From Gigaspora margarita (lineage: Eukaryota > Glomeromycota > Glomeromycetes > Diversisporales > Gigasporaceae), in assembly GCA_009809945.1 (NCBI GenBank), contig WTPW01000547.1, positions 320,876 through 384,875 of the forward strand: a DNA stretch of 64,000 nucleotides. The letters run 5' to 3'. Position 1 is the first letter of the stretch, and the number at the start of each line of letters is the position of its first letter. A program made the position numbers and the translations under genes. Positions 34,244-46,447 of this stretch are shown here, piece by piece. The notes beneath the pieces were generated by a model that was not told where the DNA came from, made no database searches, and saw only the letters and a program-made list of their open reading frames with translations.

Positions 34244-34556
34244 TGTTGGAAGAAAATTAAGGAAATTTCTGGTGTGAAAAGAGTAATGGGCCTCTTCCTT
34301 TTAGTTATTCTGACTATCATTTGTACGGAAATGGTGGGGTCTTCATCTATTTAGCCAAAAGGGCTCAGTTATCGGTAGTTTACTATTAAAACTCTTGGTG
34401 TATGGTGTTTATTTTCCAAATTTTTTGTTTTGAAGATCAGTACCGGAAAGAGTTTTATTGCTCCTTCCAAAATTAATCAGGGTCATTTTGATTTGATCAA
34501 ATTCAAATTAACCCAATATTTGATTTGATTTGAATTTGAGGAACTCTAGCCAGAAG

Positions 34557-35923
34557 GGTAAAAAAATATAAGATTTTGATTGGCTAAAAAAATTTTTTTT
34601 GAACAGTTAATATATTTTTATATTAAGTAATGATTATTACTCCCTTTATCTGAGACTTAAAAAAAGAGGGAGATTATATTAAATATAGTTTTAACTTGAT
34701 ATGGCCTAAGTAAGTTTTATGAATTACTAATTTAATTCAAAATCAAAATCCCAAATCAATCTATATTTATATTTATTAATAGATATATCAAGTACCAGAT
34801 ATGTTTATAATTTAAATATCAAAAATATCTGGTATATTTAAAGTTTATCAGCTTTTTTCAGATTTATTTTATAGATATACTGGTTAAATATAAAAAATCT
34901 AATATATTTAAGTCTATTAGTTTGTATTTAGATTTATTTTATAAATAGATCAGGTACCTGATATGCTTATAATTTAAAATAAAAATAGAAGATATATCAA
35001 AACATGATATATCAGGACCCCAAAATATTTACAAAAGAGTAAGGTTTTACAAAAATTACTAAATATAGAAAGATCTGTAAGAAAAAGGCAAAATTAGCAA
35101 ACTAATTACTATAAAAAGAAATGATCTGCACAAAAAAGGCCAAAAATAAGCATACTAAAACCCTACCTCTCTCTATATATTTTAGGGTCCTATATGTCTT
35201 TACAAATGTTTACTTTCTGATATGGCTTTGTTCAATCTGTGTAATTCTATAGCCATATCAGGTAATTGATTTAAAAATAAAAACCTAAAACATATCAAAA
35301 CCTGATATATCTCTAGTTTTTATCTAGTTATATAGCTCCTGTGATATAAATATAGAATAGCAAATATTATTTTAATTTTTTTTGATCAATTTTGAACTAT
35401 AATATAAATATCATATAAATATAGGATAATATGATTTATTTCTAATTAAATTTTGATATGATTAATATTTATTGGTTATATTAAGTTTAAATCTATAGTC
35501 ATATTGGGCATCCAATATAACTATGATTTGAAATTAAAAAACTGGTAATATATTAAAACCTGATTTGTTTCTGGTTTTTATCCAGTTGTATAGTACCTGA
35601 TATAGCTTTATTTGACCTGTGTATTTTACACTATATTATACAAACTATTAGAATAGCAAATCAAAATTTAAGATCAGATATAATATAAAATTTTATTTTT
35701 TGTTATTTTTTAAAAGAATTATTATATTTATTGCCATGGCAATGTATCGCTACCTGATTAACCAATAAGAATTTAGGGTTAGGTATAATGTGAAATCGAA
35801 GTGATTACAATTTTTTTTTCAAAAATCAGCCATAACGCTAAATTTTGGCTATGAAACCACATCTTATGCTCTAACAAAAAAAATTCTTTATAAAAGTTTG
35901 GATTAGAAACTCTTTGCTAAAAC
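34557..35923. repeat. AT-rich interval with diverged repeats of about 0.3 kb
   Basis: Segments with ctgatatggctttgttcaa ... ctgtgta and nearby atatcaggta words recur (about 34930-35000, 35210-35345, 35500-35640). A MITE sits in the first of them. No coding trend. Confidence 0.5.
35014..35191. mobile_element. AGGACCCC MITE, copy 2 (178 bp)
   Basis: Tips aggaccccaaaatattt and tatatattttagggtcct. The length equals copies 1 and 3 exactly. Flanks (gatatatc / atatgtct) give only a weak TSD. Confidence 0.8.
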
Positions 35924-35931
35924 ATACTACC

Positions 35932-36098
35932 TAGGGTTCCACAATTCTTTAAATATTTGAATCAAATATTTAATCAAATTCAAATTCAAATTTGACTATA
36001 TTTGATTTGATCAAATTCAAATATGACCAAATTTGATTTGATTTGATCAAATTCAAATTGACCCAATATTTGATTTGATTTGAATTTGAGGAATCCTT
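35932..36098. mobile_element. hAT-like word-rich MITE, 167 bp, perfect 8-bp TSD
   Basis: Tips tagggttcc and gaatcctt. TSD atactacc at 35924-35931 and 36099-36106. Filled with tttgat and attcaaat words in inverted halves. Confidence 0.85.
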
Positions 36099-36104
36099 AT
36101 ACTA

Positions 36105-36165
36105 CCCTGGCCCTAATCTAACCCTTGCCCTAAACTAACACTTACCCTAACCCTAAACTAACAAA
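36105..36165. repeat. Short telomere-like CCCTAA-rich stretch
   Basis: It includes ccctaa, taaccct and cccttaccctaaccctaa-like runs, degenerate. It may be an interstitial telomere-like block or just part of a transposon end, since ttagggttagg also stands at about 35774. Confidence 0.35.
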
Positions 36166-36977
36166 TTTATTTATTGTTTTGATTTTATATTACACCAGAT
36201 CTTATAGGATGCGATATATCGCCTATGCGAAAAAATCAAAAATTCTTTTTAAAAAAACATTTATATCTCAAAATTTTGTTTCTAAAACCACTTTTGTGGC
36301 TTTAATAAAAAATTTTTTTGCTAAATTTTGTATATACTAATACTCAAATAAAATTCTAGGCCTCAACCTAACTCTAAAGTAATTAAAATTTATTTTTTGT
36401 TTTATAAAAATTTATTTTTTTGTTTTTTTACACAAATTTGCAAATTTAATTTACCTATAGTAATAAAATACTATAAGTGCATTTTATAACAATTGTATTA
36501 AAAATATTTATAATTTAAATTTAAACATTAATTTATATAAAAAATTTTTACAAAAACCTTTATTAAAGTGCAAAAATCTATTTATAATAAAATTTAAGTT
36601 ATTAGAAGTATTTTAAAACAAAAGCAAAAAAATATTAAAGAAAATTAAAAGTAGTATAGAACTAGAATTTATAATACGTAAATCAACTGGATTGATTAAA
36701 AAAATTATTTTTTAGACTAATATAGTACAAAAGTAGTATAAATACAAAATTGGCCCAGTAGATCTCTTTTTAATATCTTTTTAATTTTTGATAATAATAG
36801 CTTATTTAAATTATATAATTTGAGCAATTAGTATAGTGCATGTACTCTAGAATTGGTATTACGTGACTAAGGTGGCCAATTTTGGAGGTCTGAATATTCC
36901 TGAATAGAACTTCGTTAAACATTAAATATGAGCATGCATTTCCAAAAATATCCGATATACAAACTAGAAAAATCTGC

Positions 36978-37322
36978 AAGTAGTCGCTACATAATAAAGT
37001 TTAAATTTTACTATATAAATCGATTATAAGTGCTTAAGTAAATATATTCAGAAGATAAAAATACATATTCTCTGAAATTTTAATACAAATTGGAGAAGTT
37101 TTTATTATTTAACTTTTAATTTTTATTCGCTGAATATATTTTTTTAACAAATTTTAATTTTTTTATCAAACGTAAAAATTAAAAGTCAAATAATAAAAAG
37201 TTCTCTGATTTATATGAAATTTTTAGAATATGTGTATTTTGATCTTCAAAATAAGTTTACTAAGCGATCATAATCATTTAACATAGTAGAATTTGGACTT
37301 TACTATGTAGTGACTATTGTCA
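36978..37322. mobile_element. MITE X2, uninterrupted relative of X1
   Basis: Arms aagtagtcgctacataataaag and ctttactatgtagtgactat. The centre matches X1 (aaagttctctgatttatatg; gtattttgatcttc). It serves as the reference for reconstructing the nested locus at 22118-26262. Confidence 0.7.
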
Positions 37323-38197
37323 ATCGTGGGGTAGCTTATTTTTGGATCAAAGATGAACACATATTGTACCCAAATATTTCTGAGCAGAAAGTCATTGAAC
37401 ACAAAAGACGAGTATGGTTTTCCTAAAATTTCCAAAATTAATATTAGGACTATCAAGTAATACCAAATTTCAGCTTTAATTCAAATGATTATATGTGAGT
37501 AACTAGAAACTAGAGGACTAAAGGTGCAATTTATTGTAATATGCATACATGTTTGACAAGTTACTATTAAATATAGTGGCCAAATTTGATAAATTATTAT
37601 ATTAAATATAGTGGCCAAATTTTGATACAGATATCAAATTGCTTTATATTTAAAAGTAAATAAAATTAAAACTAACTTGTTTAACTTAAAAATCTTTCTG
37701 TAATATTATAGTACTAGTTCTATAGTATTAATTTACAAAAAGATTTATATATATATATATATATATTCATTAATTATAACCAATTTTAAGTTATATATAG
37801 ATTTAGGTCATGTAACTCTGATTCTAGACTACATGCACTATATAAAACTTTAAAAGACTATAAAAAATATTTACAAAGCCATTTTTTATATTTTCATAGT
37901 TATTAAAACTGCTTTTGCAAAAATAAAAATATTTACTTAATAAGCTAGTTGATTTATTTAGTATTAACCTGGTTCTAAAGCACTTTTTATTTATATTTAA
38001 AAATATAAAAATAAATAAAAAAGTGTACTAGAACAAGATTTTGTTGTACTAAATAAATTGACTAGGCAATTAAGTAAATATTATTTTTTAGACAAAGGCA
38101 GTTCTAAAAGTGATAAAATTAATAAAAATAACCTTTCTATAACCTTTTAATTTTTACAATATTTGTTTATTTAAATTATATAATTTGAGCAATTATT
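37323..38197. other. AT-rich interval, no gene seen
   Basis: It contains a (ta)n microsatellite (about 37748-37768) and an inverted pair around taaaaataaataaaaaagtg (about 37980-38040). No gene. Confidence 0.5.
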
Positions 38198-38216
38198 ATA
38201 AAATTTTAGAAATTGT

Positions 38217-38527
38217 TGCTGATAAACTAGTCCTAAGGAGATAGAAAAGTACCTGGATTGTATTCTGGTGATACAAGATAGGATTTTAGATGGCAATGAT
38301 CAGAGGGTTTAAATAGGCAATGATGATGCGGGTTGCAGATATGACAGCTAGAGTAGGACCCTTGGGTGGGTACTTAAATAGGCAACCAAAAGTTGCAGGT
38401 GTGGCTAGTTGTACTCTCATCAATGTACTATGTTGGGTATTCTTCATGTCGGTACCCTTAATCTAAATATCTTTAATAAAACTCTTACTCCCAAAGTGAG
38501 CACCTTAACCAGAAAAAAAATAAAAAA
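38217..38527 (+). mobile_element. Retroposon copy C, 5'-truncated, 19-bp TSD
   Basis: It matches the 3' third of copies A and B (aactagtcctaagg ... ggctagttgtactctcat ... aataaaa) and ends in A-rich sequence. Perfect direct repeat ataaaattttagaaattgt at 38198-38216 and 38528-38546. A 5' truncation plus a long TSD is the signature of LINE-driven target-primed insertion. Confidence 0.88.
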
Positions 38528-38546
38528 ATAAAATTTTAGAAATTGT

Positions 38547-39299
38547 AGAAAGAGACATAATAGGCTGTTTTTAATGAACTTAATATTTTTCAAACTGTCT
38601 AGTTCTAGAAAACAATATTGTTTTAATTGGCCTAGTTGTTTAACTTAGTACAAACTATAATTCTAGAACAATTTTATTTATTTTATAAATAATATATAAA
38701 TACAAAAAATATATATATGATCTATATATAATATATATAGGATATATATACAATATATATATTGTACATCAAATCAATTTTGTATTAGATTTAATTCAAT
38801 GCACATTAGATACTAATTTTCATAAGATGCATATCACCTGTTAATTGGGCATCTGTATACATTAATTGTAATTGGAGATGTATTAGTTGTAAACTAATAT
38901 ACTATTAAGATTATAGATCACAGATAACTAATTTTCAAATAATGCATGTTATCTGTCAATTAGTAATTTAAAACTTGTAGTTGTAAACTAACATACTATT
39001 AAAATCATATGTTTAATTATTATTAAAATTTTTATTACTAAATTTAATTTTTTATAAGAATAAAATAAAATAAAATAAAATACAAGTGCAACAAACTATA
39101 GAATTGTAATAATTGATAAATTGTACTACTTGCTATATATTTAATTAAAAAACATAATCAAAATACACCACTATATATTAAGTGTAATAAATTACAAAAC
39201 TATATAGCTACAACTTTCTACTAATATAAAAATCTATATACCAAAACTTAAATAAACAAATACAGATTCTAACAAAAAATATGCACTGATAATAGTGCA
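38547..39299. other. AT-rich interval, no gene seen
   Basis: It has a palindromic atatat region (38705-38765), a diverged duplicated part (ctgttaatt... near 38840 and 38955) and an (aataa)n run at about 39060. Nothing coding. Confidence 0.45.
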
Positions 39300-40020
39300 T
39301 TAATATAAAATTTTAATAATAAAATCACAAAAAAAAGCATTAGTAAATATAAAAAAAGCAAATATATTGTAACAACTTGAAAACAACAAATTAGTATTGC
39401 TAAATCCAATATAACAATACTAATAAATTTTAATAATAATAGTATGGTGACTTAGACTTAGGGAAGTTGGTAAGTTGTCACCCCTCAAGCAGCAGGTCTA
39501 GGGTTCAAATTTCACTAGCGACACTTTGAAAAATAGACCTGTGTTCTGGTAACTGTTTTTCATCAATCAGTTGGGTACATCACCTGTAGTTCTTGGTACA
39601 CCATCTGGATCTAAAGATAAAATTATACCAAAAAAGAAGTATTAGTAAATAAAGAAAAAAAACAATGTAACAATACAAGCAAATAAACTTACTGACTTAA
39701 ACAATAATAATAGCTCCAAAGTAATAAAATCAAACTAAAAAGAAGTATTAATAAATGCAAAAAAAAACAAAAAAAATAATATAATAGCATAAGTAATAAA
39801 CTTACTAACTTTAATAATAACAGCTCCAAAGCAATGACTTTAACAACAAAATTATATTAGAAAAAAGTATTAGTAAATGCAAAAAAAGAAAGAAAAAAGA
39901 CAACAAAATAATACTCAAGTACAACTCTAATAATAATGTAAAAGGTAATATAAATTTAAAATACTAATAATAATAAATCTAACAATAAAATTTTATCTAA
40001 AAAAAGAGTTAGTAATATAG
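39300..40020. repeat. Tandem array, unit about 105-140 bp, interrupted by retroposon D
   Basis: The landmark agtattagtaaat (or variant) recurs at about 39338, 39638, 39744, 39867 and 40007, each followed by A-rich sequence and then tagctccaaag or a remnant. The retroposon head at 39441 lies between the first two. Confidence 0.65.
39441..39625 (+). mobile_element. Retroposon copy D, tRNA-like head only
   Basis: It starts agtatggtgacttag like copy A and includes the B-box-like GGGTTCAAATT and the following cgacactttgaaaaatagacc. It ends after about 185 bp; the body found in A and B is absent. Confidence 0.65.
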
Positions 40021-40632
40021 TAGGTGGCCATATTATTGTAAGCAATTTTTAAAAATAAATATAAATTTAAAAAATAAGATATTGGGCTAAAATAAAAATA
40101 TAAATTAATTAAATCTATATCTTTTAATTAAAAAATTCTATAATACAGCTTTTAAAATAAAATATTTCTAACTATAACCAGTGGTGACCATTACCACTCT
40201 TTTGTGTAATCAAAAAATTTAATTTATTTAATAAATATTTTTGTGATAATTTTATATTAAATTAAGACAAAAAATTAAAGCATAAGTTAATTTAAAATTC
40301 AATATTGTGCTACTATAGCCACTATACTAAACTAATTCTCTTTGTGTATATCTCTATATAATAAATCACAAAATTATACTCGAGCCAATAAATTTAATGA
40401 ATATAATGGCAATAAAATCGGATATATATGCTAGATCAGTCATTAAATTATTTAATACAATAATTTTGCACTAGCATATGCTTACTCTACCATAAACTAG
40501 CATAGTTACCATATGCTGCCCACTTCACTCGCAACTAAGCAGTAGTCTCGCAAAGTGTATTCCTAAAAAATCCTAGCTTTTGGTAACACTGTCAACAAAA
40601 TATTGTCAATAAAAAATGATATTACTCTAAAT

Positions 40633-42558
40633 TAGTGAATTGACTCAACAAAAAAATCATTGTTCGATGATTGATTAAAAAAAATTTTCAATGATCAATC
40701 AAAAATCGAATATGTATTTTAATCAAGTATAATTGATCAAGCATATAATTTATAAGCTTGAGCATATATAATTGATCAATCATTGGGTCAATCATTGATT
40801 GATTATCAAATTAAAATTAGGCAGCTGTATAACTTTTGTAGGCACAATTAGACTTCCCTGCTTTGTGTCATGTAAGTGTTTACAGACAAACATTAGGGCC
40901 ATGAAATTTTAATACTTTTGTTTTTCTCTTTTTCTTAGTTAATTAATCTGTATTCAATATTTAATTAGGAAATATAATCAATGCTTATAATAGATTAATA
41001 CCTCTGTGTTTCTTTTGCATATCTGTATTAGTAGATTTTAAAATATTCTTTTTTGATTCTTTTTATTTGATTGAATAAATGACTATCCAATTAAAATTGA
41101 TTACAATATTAAGACTCATTTCACATATAATGATATATAGAAAACAAGCAAAAAAAGAGAAATACTAACATTTTGATTCCACTTTCTGATTCAAATTCAA
41201 CCAAAAATTCAACAAAACAAGACCTACAAAGAAAAAAAGCATTAGTTTCAAAAAATAAAGAAATAAATAAAATTTTTAATATTCACTGGTGATACAAACT
41301 ACGATTTATATTATCACAGATCAGTTATTTATATTTATTTTATAACAGATAACTTATTTGTTATTAGTATTTCATATAAATATTTTATATCTAATATCAG
41401 ATATTTATTTCATATTTATTTTATATTTATTTTATTAATTTCATAAATATTTATATAATACACAAACCCATTTTTAAAAATACTATATCTTATCACAAAT
41501 ATCATTAATAATAAACATCTGCTCTGCAATCTAATATTAATTTAAATGCTAACTTATCTTGTAATCTAATTCTAGCCTCCAACTAGACCCGCATAACTAT
41601 CAAAACTCAAAACATGATCCTAACACTTATGCATTACTATCTAACCCTTAATCTTGTCATTAAGCCCACTCTAACGTACTAATTCTATTCTAACCCTTAC
41701 TATAAATCTATCTATAACCCTAATCTAAACCTGCTGCTGTAATCTGTTATTTTATACACTGCAATGATCTACAACACTAGCGAAGGGAAGACAAACACAT
41801 ACCAAATATTTGACACCATTGAAATGTAGCACAAAATGATACTAACACAATATGGTACATGGAACCAACACAATGCGAACTAGTAATAACACGACAGTAT
41901 ACCAACGAACTGCAACATGATATGGCAATGTGATACAATACCATACTAATAAATGCAACACTGCACAGTACTAGAAAGCGACGAAGTAGAACACTAGTAA
42001 AGTAATGAAAAAAAGTGCCAACAATCAACGATTATAATACGATATATATAAAAAAAATTTTGTTAGCAAAAAAAAATGAAGTACAGCACAAGCAAAAAAA
42101 ATAAAAAAAGGAGTATACAGTCAACTTTTTCTATATGAATTCTCAGTTCTGGTCAAAAAAAAAAGCTCGTTATATAGAATTACTATGTCCTCTTAAGAGC
42201 CGTAGCTCTTGTTATACCGAACTAATATTAAATAAGAAATCTTGAGTTCATTATATCCAAAGTTCATTATAGAAAGGTTCATTATATCAGAGATCTATAT
42301 ATCAGATATAGATGTTGATCGTGATCATAGTAGTTGATAATACGTGTTCGATTTATATTTGTGTAATGCATTTTATACAAAAAATAAAAATGATCTATGT
42401 TCTTAAAATATTTTGATTGATCAAATATATACTTATTTGATCGATCATTATAATTGATCATTGATTGACCTATTGTTGCTCGAGCCCATTAATTGGTGCT
42501 TGATCATTGATCTAAATTGATCAATGATCGAGTATCATATAATCAAGTCAATTCAATA
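40633..42558. mobile_element. hAT-like element, 1.9 kb, perfect 8-bp TSD
   Basis: Tips tagtgaattgac and gtcaattcaata. TSD ctctaaat at 40625-40632 and 42559-42566. Both sub-terminal zones are filled with ttgatca/tgatcaat words (40660-40810 and 42420-42540). The inside has no recognisable transposase. It includes a segment resembling a pogo tip near 42117. Confidence 0.78.
42115..42300. mobile_element. pogo-like end fragment
   Basis: tatacagtcaactttttcta at 42114 resembles a Tigger-type tip next to TA, and is followed by gttatatagaattactatgt and repeated gttcattata words. The other end was not clear. Confidence 0.4.
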
Positions 42559-44899
42559 CTCTAAATGACTAGGCTATATTTGCTAAAACAAAAAAACTTC
42601 AAATTAAAATTTATACAAGGATGAATAAAGAAGGATTATTCATTAATACTTATCTGACATCAAATAGGTGCATCAATATTGCCTATTATTTAACAAATCA
42701 AATAAGTTAACTAAGCTATCAAAGTCATAATAATAATTATGACTTTGATAACGGCTACAATTTTTTATACTAAAAATACACAATATAAATTGTTATAAAT
42801 TTAGAGTCATGCTTTAAAATTGAGTGCACGTATAACTATATCATATCACAATATCACTATTTCTGCTTCTTACAAGTGCATAACTTGTGCCCTGCCCACT
42901 ACATGAATTACATACATATTTTCTTTTACTTCATAGCATAATTCATTCATATTATTATCTATAACATGACTGTTCAAATCTACATTTGAAAGAGGAATTT
43001 TTAAGTTTGAATTATGTGCCAATTCTTTATGATTATAACTCTCAGAAGAACTTTTAATCTCTTGATCAGTGGTCACTAACAGTGTTTCACAACTAAAGGA
43101 TCCATTACAGTTAGCTATTGAGATTCAATACTTTTGTTGTCAATATTTTCAATTGCTAACTTTTTTTGATCAATAAAGTGAGTCATAATATAGATTAGCT
43201 TATTTTCACATCCAAGATCCAAAGCAATATTAAGAACTTTTTTCATTTTTCTGAATCTATTTGTATATCTGACCTTTTTATTAACCACTTGTTGATTCTT
43301 TATGATATGCACATTGGTACCTCTAATTTCATCAATAATATGAAAGTCCAGTACAACTATATTGGTAGCTGTTTGTTGAAATATTGTCAAAATCTCAATG
43401 TTTTGTGGTTGTAAATCCTCAAGTGTTATATCCTAATGATCATCATAATACCAATATCTTGCCACTAATCTGATATGAAATCTTGCTGCTTTAGTATTCT
43501 CATCACTTGAAAAAAGTATGAACATATAATATTATGATTAATTATCATTATGCAAATACATAGGTATCCACCATCACATAATAACACAACGTAATATTTG
43601 TAAACACTTGATAGACACATAAGTTCCCAAATTTCAATTATATCACTTGGTTCAATACCTTGATTAGAGCAATAATAAAGATTTGCAGCCTGTCAAGTTG
43701 ATCATCTAAAAAGCCACTATCATAATCCAATTGAAGATCTTTCTAATAATAAAAAAACTTAAAGCTTAATGCATGCTATAAAATTTACCAAACTACAAAA
43801 AAAAACAATTATTAGATCTGTAATTCTAGAATTTCTTCTATTGGTTTTAATTGTGCTCTATATAAAAGTGAACCAGCAATTTACTGTAGTTGTACAGCCA
43901 ATATATAGGGAGTCAAGTACAACTTTAATATATTAGAAACCTGTGGAAATATTGATTCAACAACTGATAGCATTTGAATAGTAGGTAGAGAATTTATATA
44001 GCTATGATGTCATGCCCACTGAGCTTTGTTATCCAAAAGATTTTGTATATATTCATGTAGGCTACACAAAGAGAGTATACTTCTAATGCATCTTTGATTA
44101 AGCAATTCATTACTTCAACATGCTAGGTGCTTTGAATACCTGCTATAAAGCAATTTAGTTGATAATATCGAGCCCATGATTTTACACTCCTCTGCAATGC
44201 TCTATTAAAATAATCTTGCGTTTGGGAGTACTTATTTAACAACTGTAACTATTTTCTATAAAATTTCTTCTCAAAAGTGCTATTTCATGTATACAAAAAC
44301 TTCTTATAAAACTCATCATATTTATTACTAAGTTTACTCCTCAAATTTTTATAGATATTCTATTGTATATAGTATATACATAAAAAATGGCATGTTGTAG
44401 GTAATTTAGAGCAATAGCACTTTCTAACACCAGTTCAGCATTAGAAAATAAGACTAAAGATAGTGTGTTATTTGTTGCATTTAAAAGACATTCAAGAAAC
44501 TATTCATATGACTCTGTAGTTTCATTATTTAACAATGCTTGACCTACTAGTTGACTCTTTGTGTTATTATTGATAACTACCAAAAGAGTAAAATACATGT
44601 CAAACCAATTCGTTTTACATGTATTGTCAGTCTGAACTACATTAATATAGTATTGTTATTGTATTAGGGACATTTAAAACAATTCCGTAAGATGATTATC
44701 ATACAGATCTGCCCTAATATTAACAATCCAATCAGGCTCTTCATGTTTTAAATGCAATAAATAATCAACAAATTGTTGTGCTTCTCCCTGCCGTTGATTA
44801 AGTGGTCTTTTAACCTTTTGAATAGCATTATAAAGATCACATTTGTGAATAATATAATAAGGAAATTTAGTAGATAAAAGAAATAACATTTGCTTATAT

Positions 44900-45997
44900 C
44901 CCTTTTTTTTATATTTTTTCATGTCAAAGTTTCCACTCTGGGGAAAGGCTTTTATTCAAGTAAATTAGACTACAGGTGCCTCCAGGCAACCAGACATTTG
45001 TTATATAGATGAGAGTACAACTAGCCATATGTACAACTTTGGTTGTCTAATTTAAGTATTCTGCCCGTAGGTTCTATACTAGTTGCTATACTTGCAACCC
45101 AACTAGAGGGTTACCTATTTAAACTCTCTGGTCCCTGCTTCTCCTGCCAGTCCTCCTTATATTACCAGTACAGTACTCCATCATATAAGTCAGTCAAGGC
45201 CAGTCCCAGATATATCGCAAAATTCCCTTAGGACTAATTTATTTTCATGGAACACTTGGTAGAGCAGTTCCTGGCCAACACAGGTATTATCTATGCTTGG
45301 TAACTTTTTATATTACCTACTTCTGCCCTTGCAAGGTTCGCTCTGATCCCAGCACAGGACCCCGAAATATACATAGATAGGTCAGGTTAATTATAGAGTT
45401 ACTAAAAAGGAAAGATCTGCAGAAAAACTTCAAAAATAAGCAAAAAATTACTATAAATAGAAAAGATCTGTATAAAAAACCTCAAAAATAAGCAAACTCA
45501 TACCTGACCTATCTATGTATATTTCGGGGTCCTCCTAGTACCCACCTCTACCATCCTACTGGTCCTTACACCAGATCCACAAACTTTCAAACCAGTTAGC
45601 CCAAAAGGGTCGATATGGTTTCTTTTCTTGGTACAAACAGAATATAGGTCCTTTTCTTCCAGTGTGACTCTAGTGGTCAGGTTGGCAGACCCCTCCTCAG
45701 TGTCTTGTTATCTGATTCTCTGGCTCTGGTTTCTGATATTCTAGCTTTGGTAGCACCATTGAAGATCTTTGCTACCTTCCTACTTGGGACTTGCCAAACA
45801 GGGTTCTATTTCTCTGGTTCCTTGGATTTTGTGCACTGAAGCTCCCATTTAAGATGATGTACTAAGCAACCAATTGACAAAAAACAGAAACTAGAACACA
45901 GGTCTATTTTCCAAAGTGTCACCAGTGGGATTTGAATCCTAGACCTGCTGCTTGGGAAGTGACAACTTACCAACTTCCCTAAGTTGCCACACCCTAT
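44900..45997 (-). mobile_element. Retroposon copy B, about 0.9 kb net, interrupted by a MITE
   Basis: The head at about 45997 (minus: GGTGTGGCAACTTAGGGAAG, B-box-like GGATTCAAATCC) and body are colinear with copy A. The tail has AATAAAAG (44958) and a short A-rich end. It interrupts the MULE transposase; short A-rich flanks (aaaaaata) allow only a weak TSD. The plus-strand frame 45043-45231 is a shadow. Confidence 0.82.
45356..45533. mobile_element. AGGACCCC MITE, copy 3 (178 bp)
   Basis: Tips aggaccccgaaatatacata and its inverse. TSD cccagcac (45348-45355) and cctagtac (45534-45541), two C/T differences. Best-preserved copy of the family. Confidence 0.88.
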
Positions 45998-46447
45998 TTT
46001 TTTATTAATTCAATCTTTTCTAAAATTTCTGAAGACAATTTTCTGTACTTTGGGGCATATAGTCCAATATCAGGTTGCATCAGATGATTATGCTCCCCTA
46101 TTATACTCATAATAATTACAACTGTAGATATCTTTGGTTTCAATAAATTTATGTGCTATGGGCATGATATTTTTTCTGAACTTTTATTACATTGCTGTGA
46201 AAGATCAACAATCTGATTACTAATACATTACTGCTTTTTAGTACTGTATTTGTTTGCCATAATGTGTTCTATGCAAGAGTCCAGACTGAGCAGTTAGAAA
46301 TATTATCATAGCTAAAATATGAAATCGATTATAATATAAGCAATCATTATACTGTAACGAATAATTTTTTTTCTTGCCTCTCACTTCCATATTGGTAAAA
46401 TTCGTAAAGTTGTCACATACCTTCCATAATTGTATTGACATAGCCAT

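Larger units (their letters stand above)
26674..34474 (-). mobile_element. LINE (non-LTR retrotransposon), full length, decayed
   Basis: Flanked by a perfect 10-bp direct repeat aatcagggtc (26664-26673 and 34475-34484). The poly(A) tail appears as a run of T at 26674-26694. Read on the minus strand: ORF1-like region, endonuclease, reverse transcriptase, a possible RNase H-like region and a C-terminal CCHC. Frameshifts and stops show it is dead. It lies within a hAT-like MITE. Confidence 0.92.
26384..34548. mobile_element. hAT-like word-rich MITE split by a LINE
   Basis: Tips tagggttcc (26384) and ggaactcta (ends 34548). TSD gtcaggag (26376-26383) and gccagaag (34549-34556), two transitions apart. 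The inside repeats tttgatttgatcaaattc words. Taking out the LINE and one LINE TSD leaves about 350 bp; a shorter relative with the same ending words is at 35932-36098. Confidence 0.75.
42870..46447 (-). pseudogene. MULE transposase gene, interrupted by retroposon B
   Basis: Read on the minus strand. From Met 46447 comes a decayed DNA-binding (FAR1-like) N-terminus, then HNHLMQPDIGLYAPKYRK in one frame (46090-46040). After the retroposon (44900-45997) the frame resumes at 44922 with KFPYYIIHKCDLYNAIQKVK. The catalytic transposase region holds NTCKTNWFDMYFTLLVV (about 44610), then Gln/Leu-rich helices and SWARYYQLNCFIAG in shifted frames (44200-44150). The tail continues at 43390-43115 (FRKMKKVLNIALDLGCENK). 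Stops include a TAG where Trp is expected. The set DLYNAI - NTCKTN - SWARYY is that of MULE transposases common in AM fungi (recalled knowledge). Confidence 0.78.

Noticed and set aside
41777-42028. Cys/Ser-rich minus-strand frame of 83 codons
   Set aside because: Lies in the interior of the hAT-like element, has no recognisable domain and no support from neighbours.
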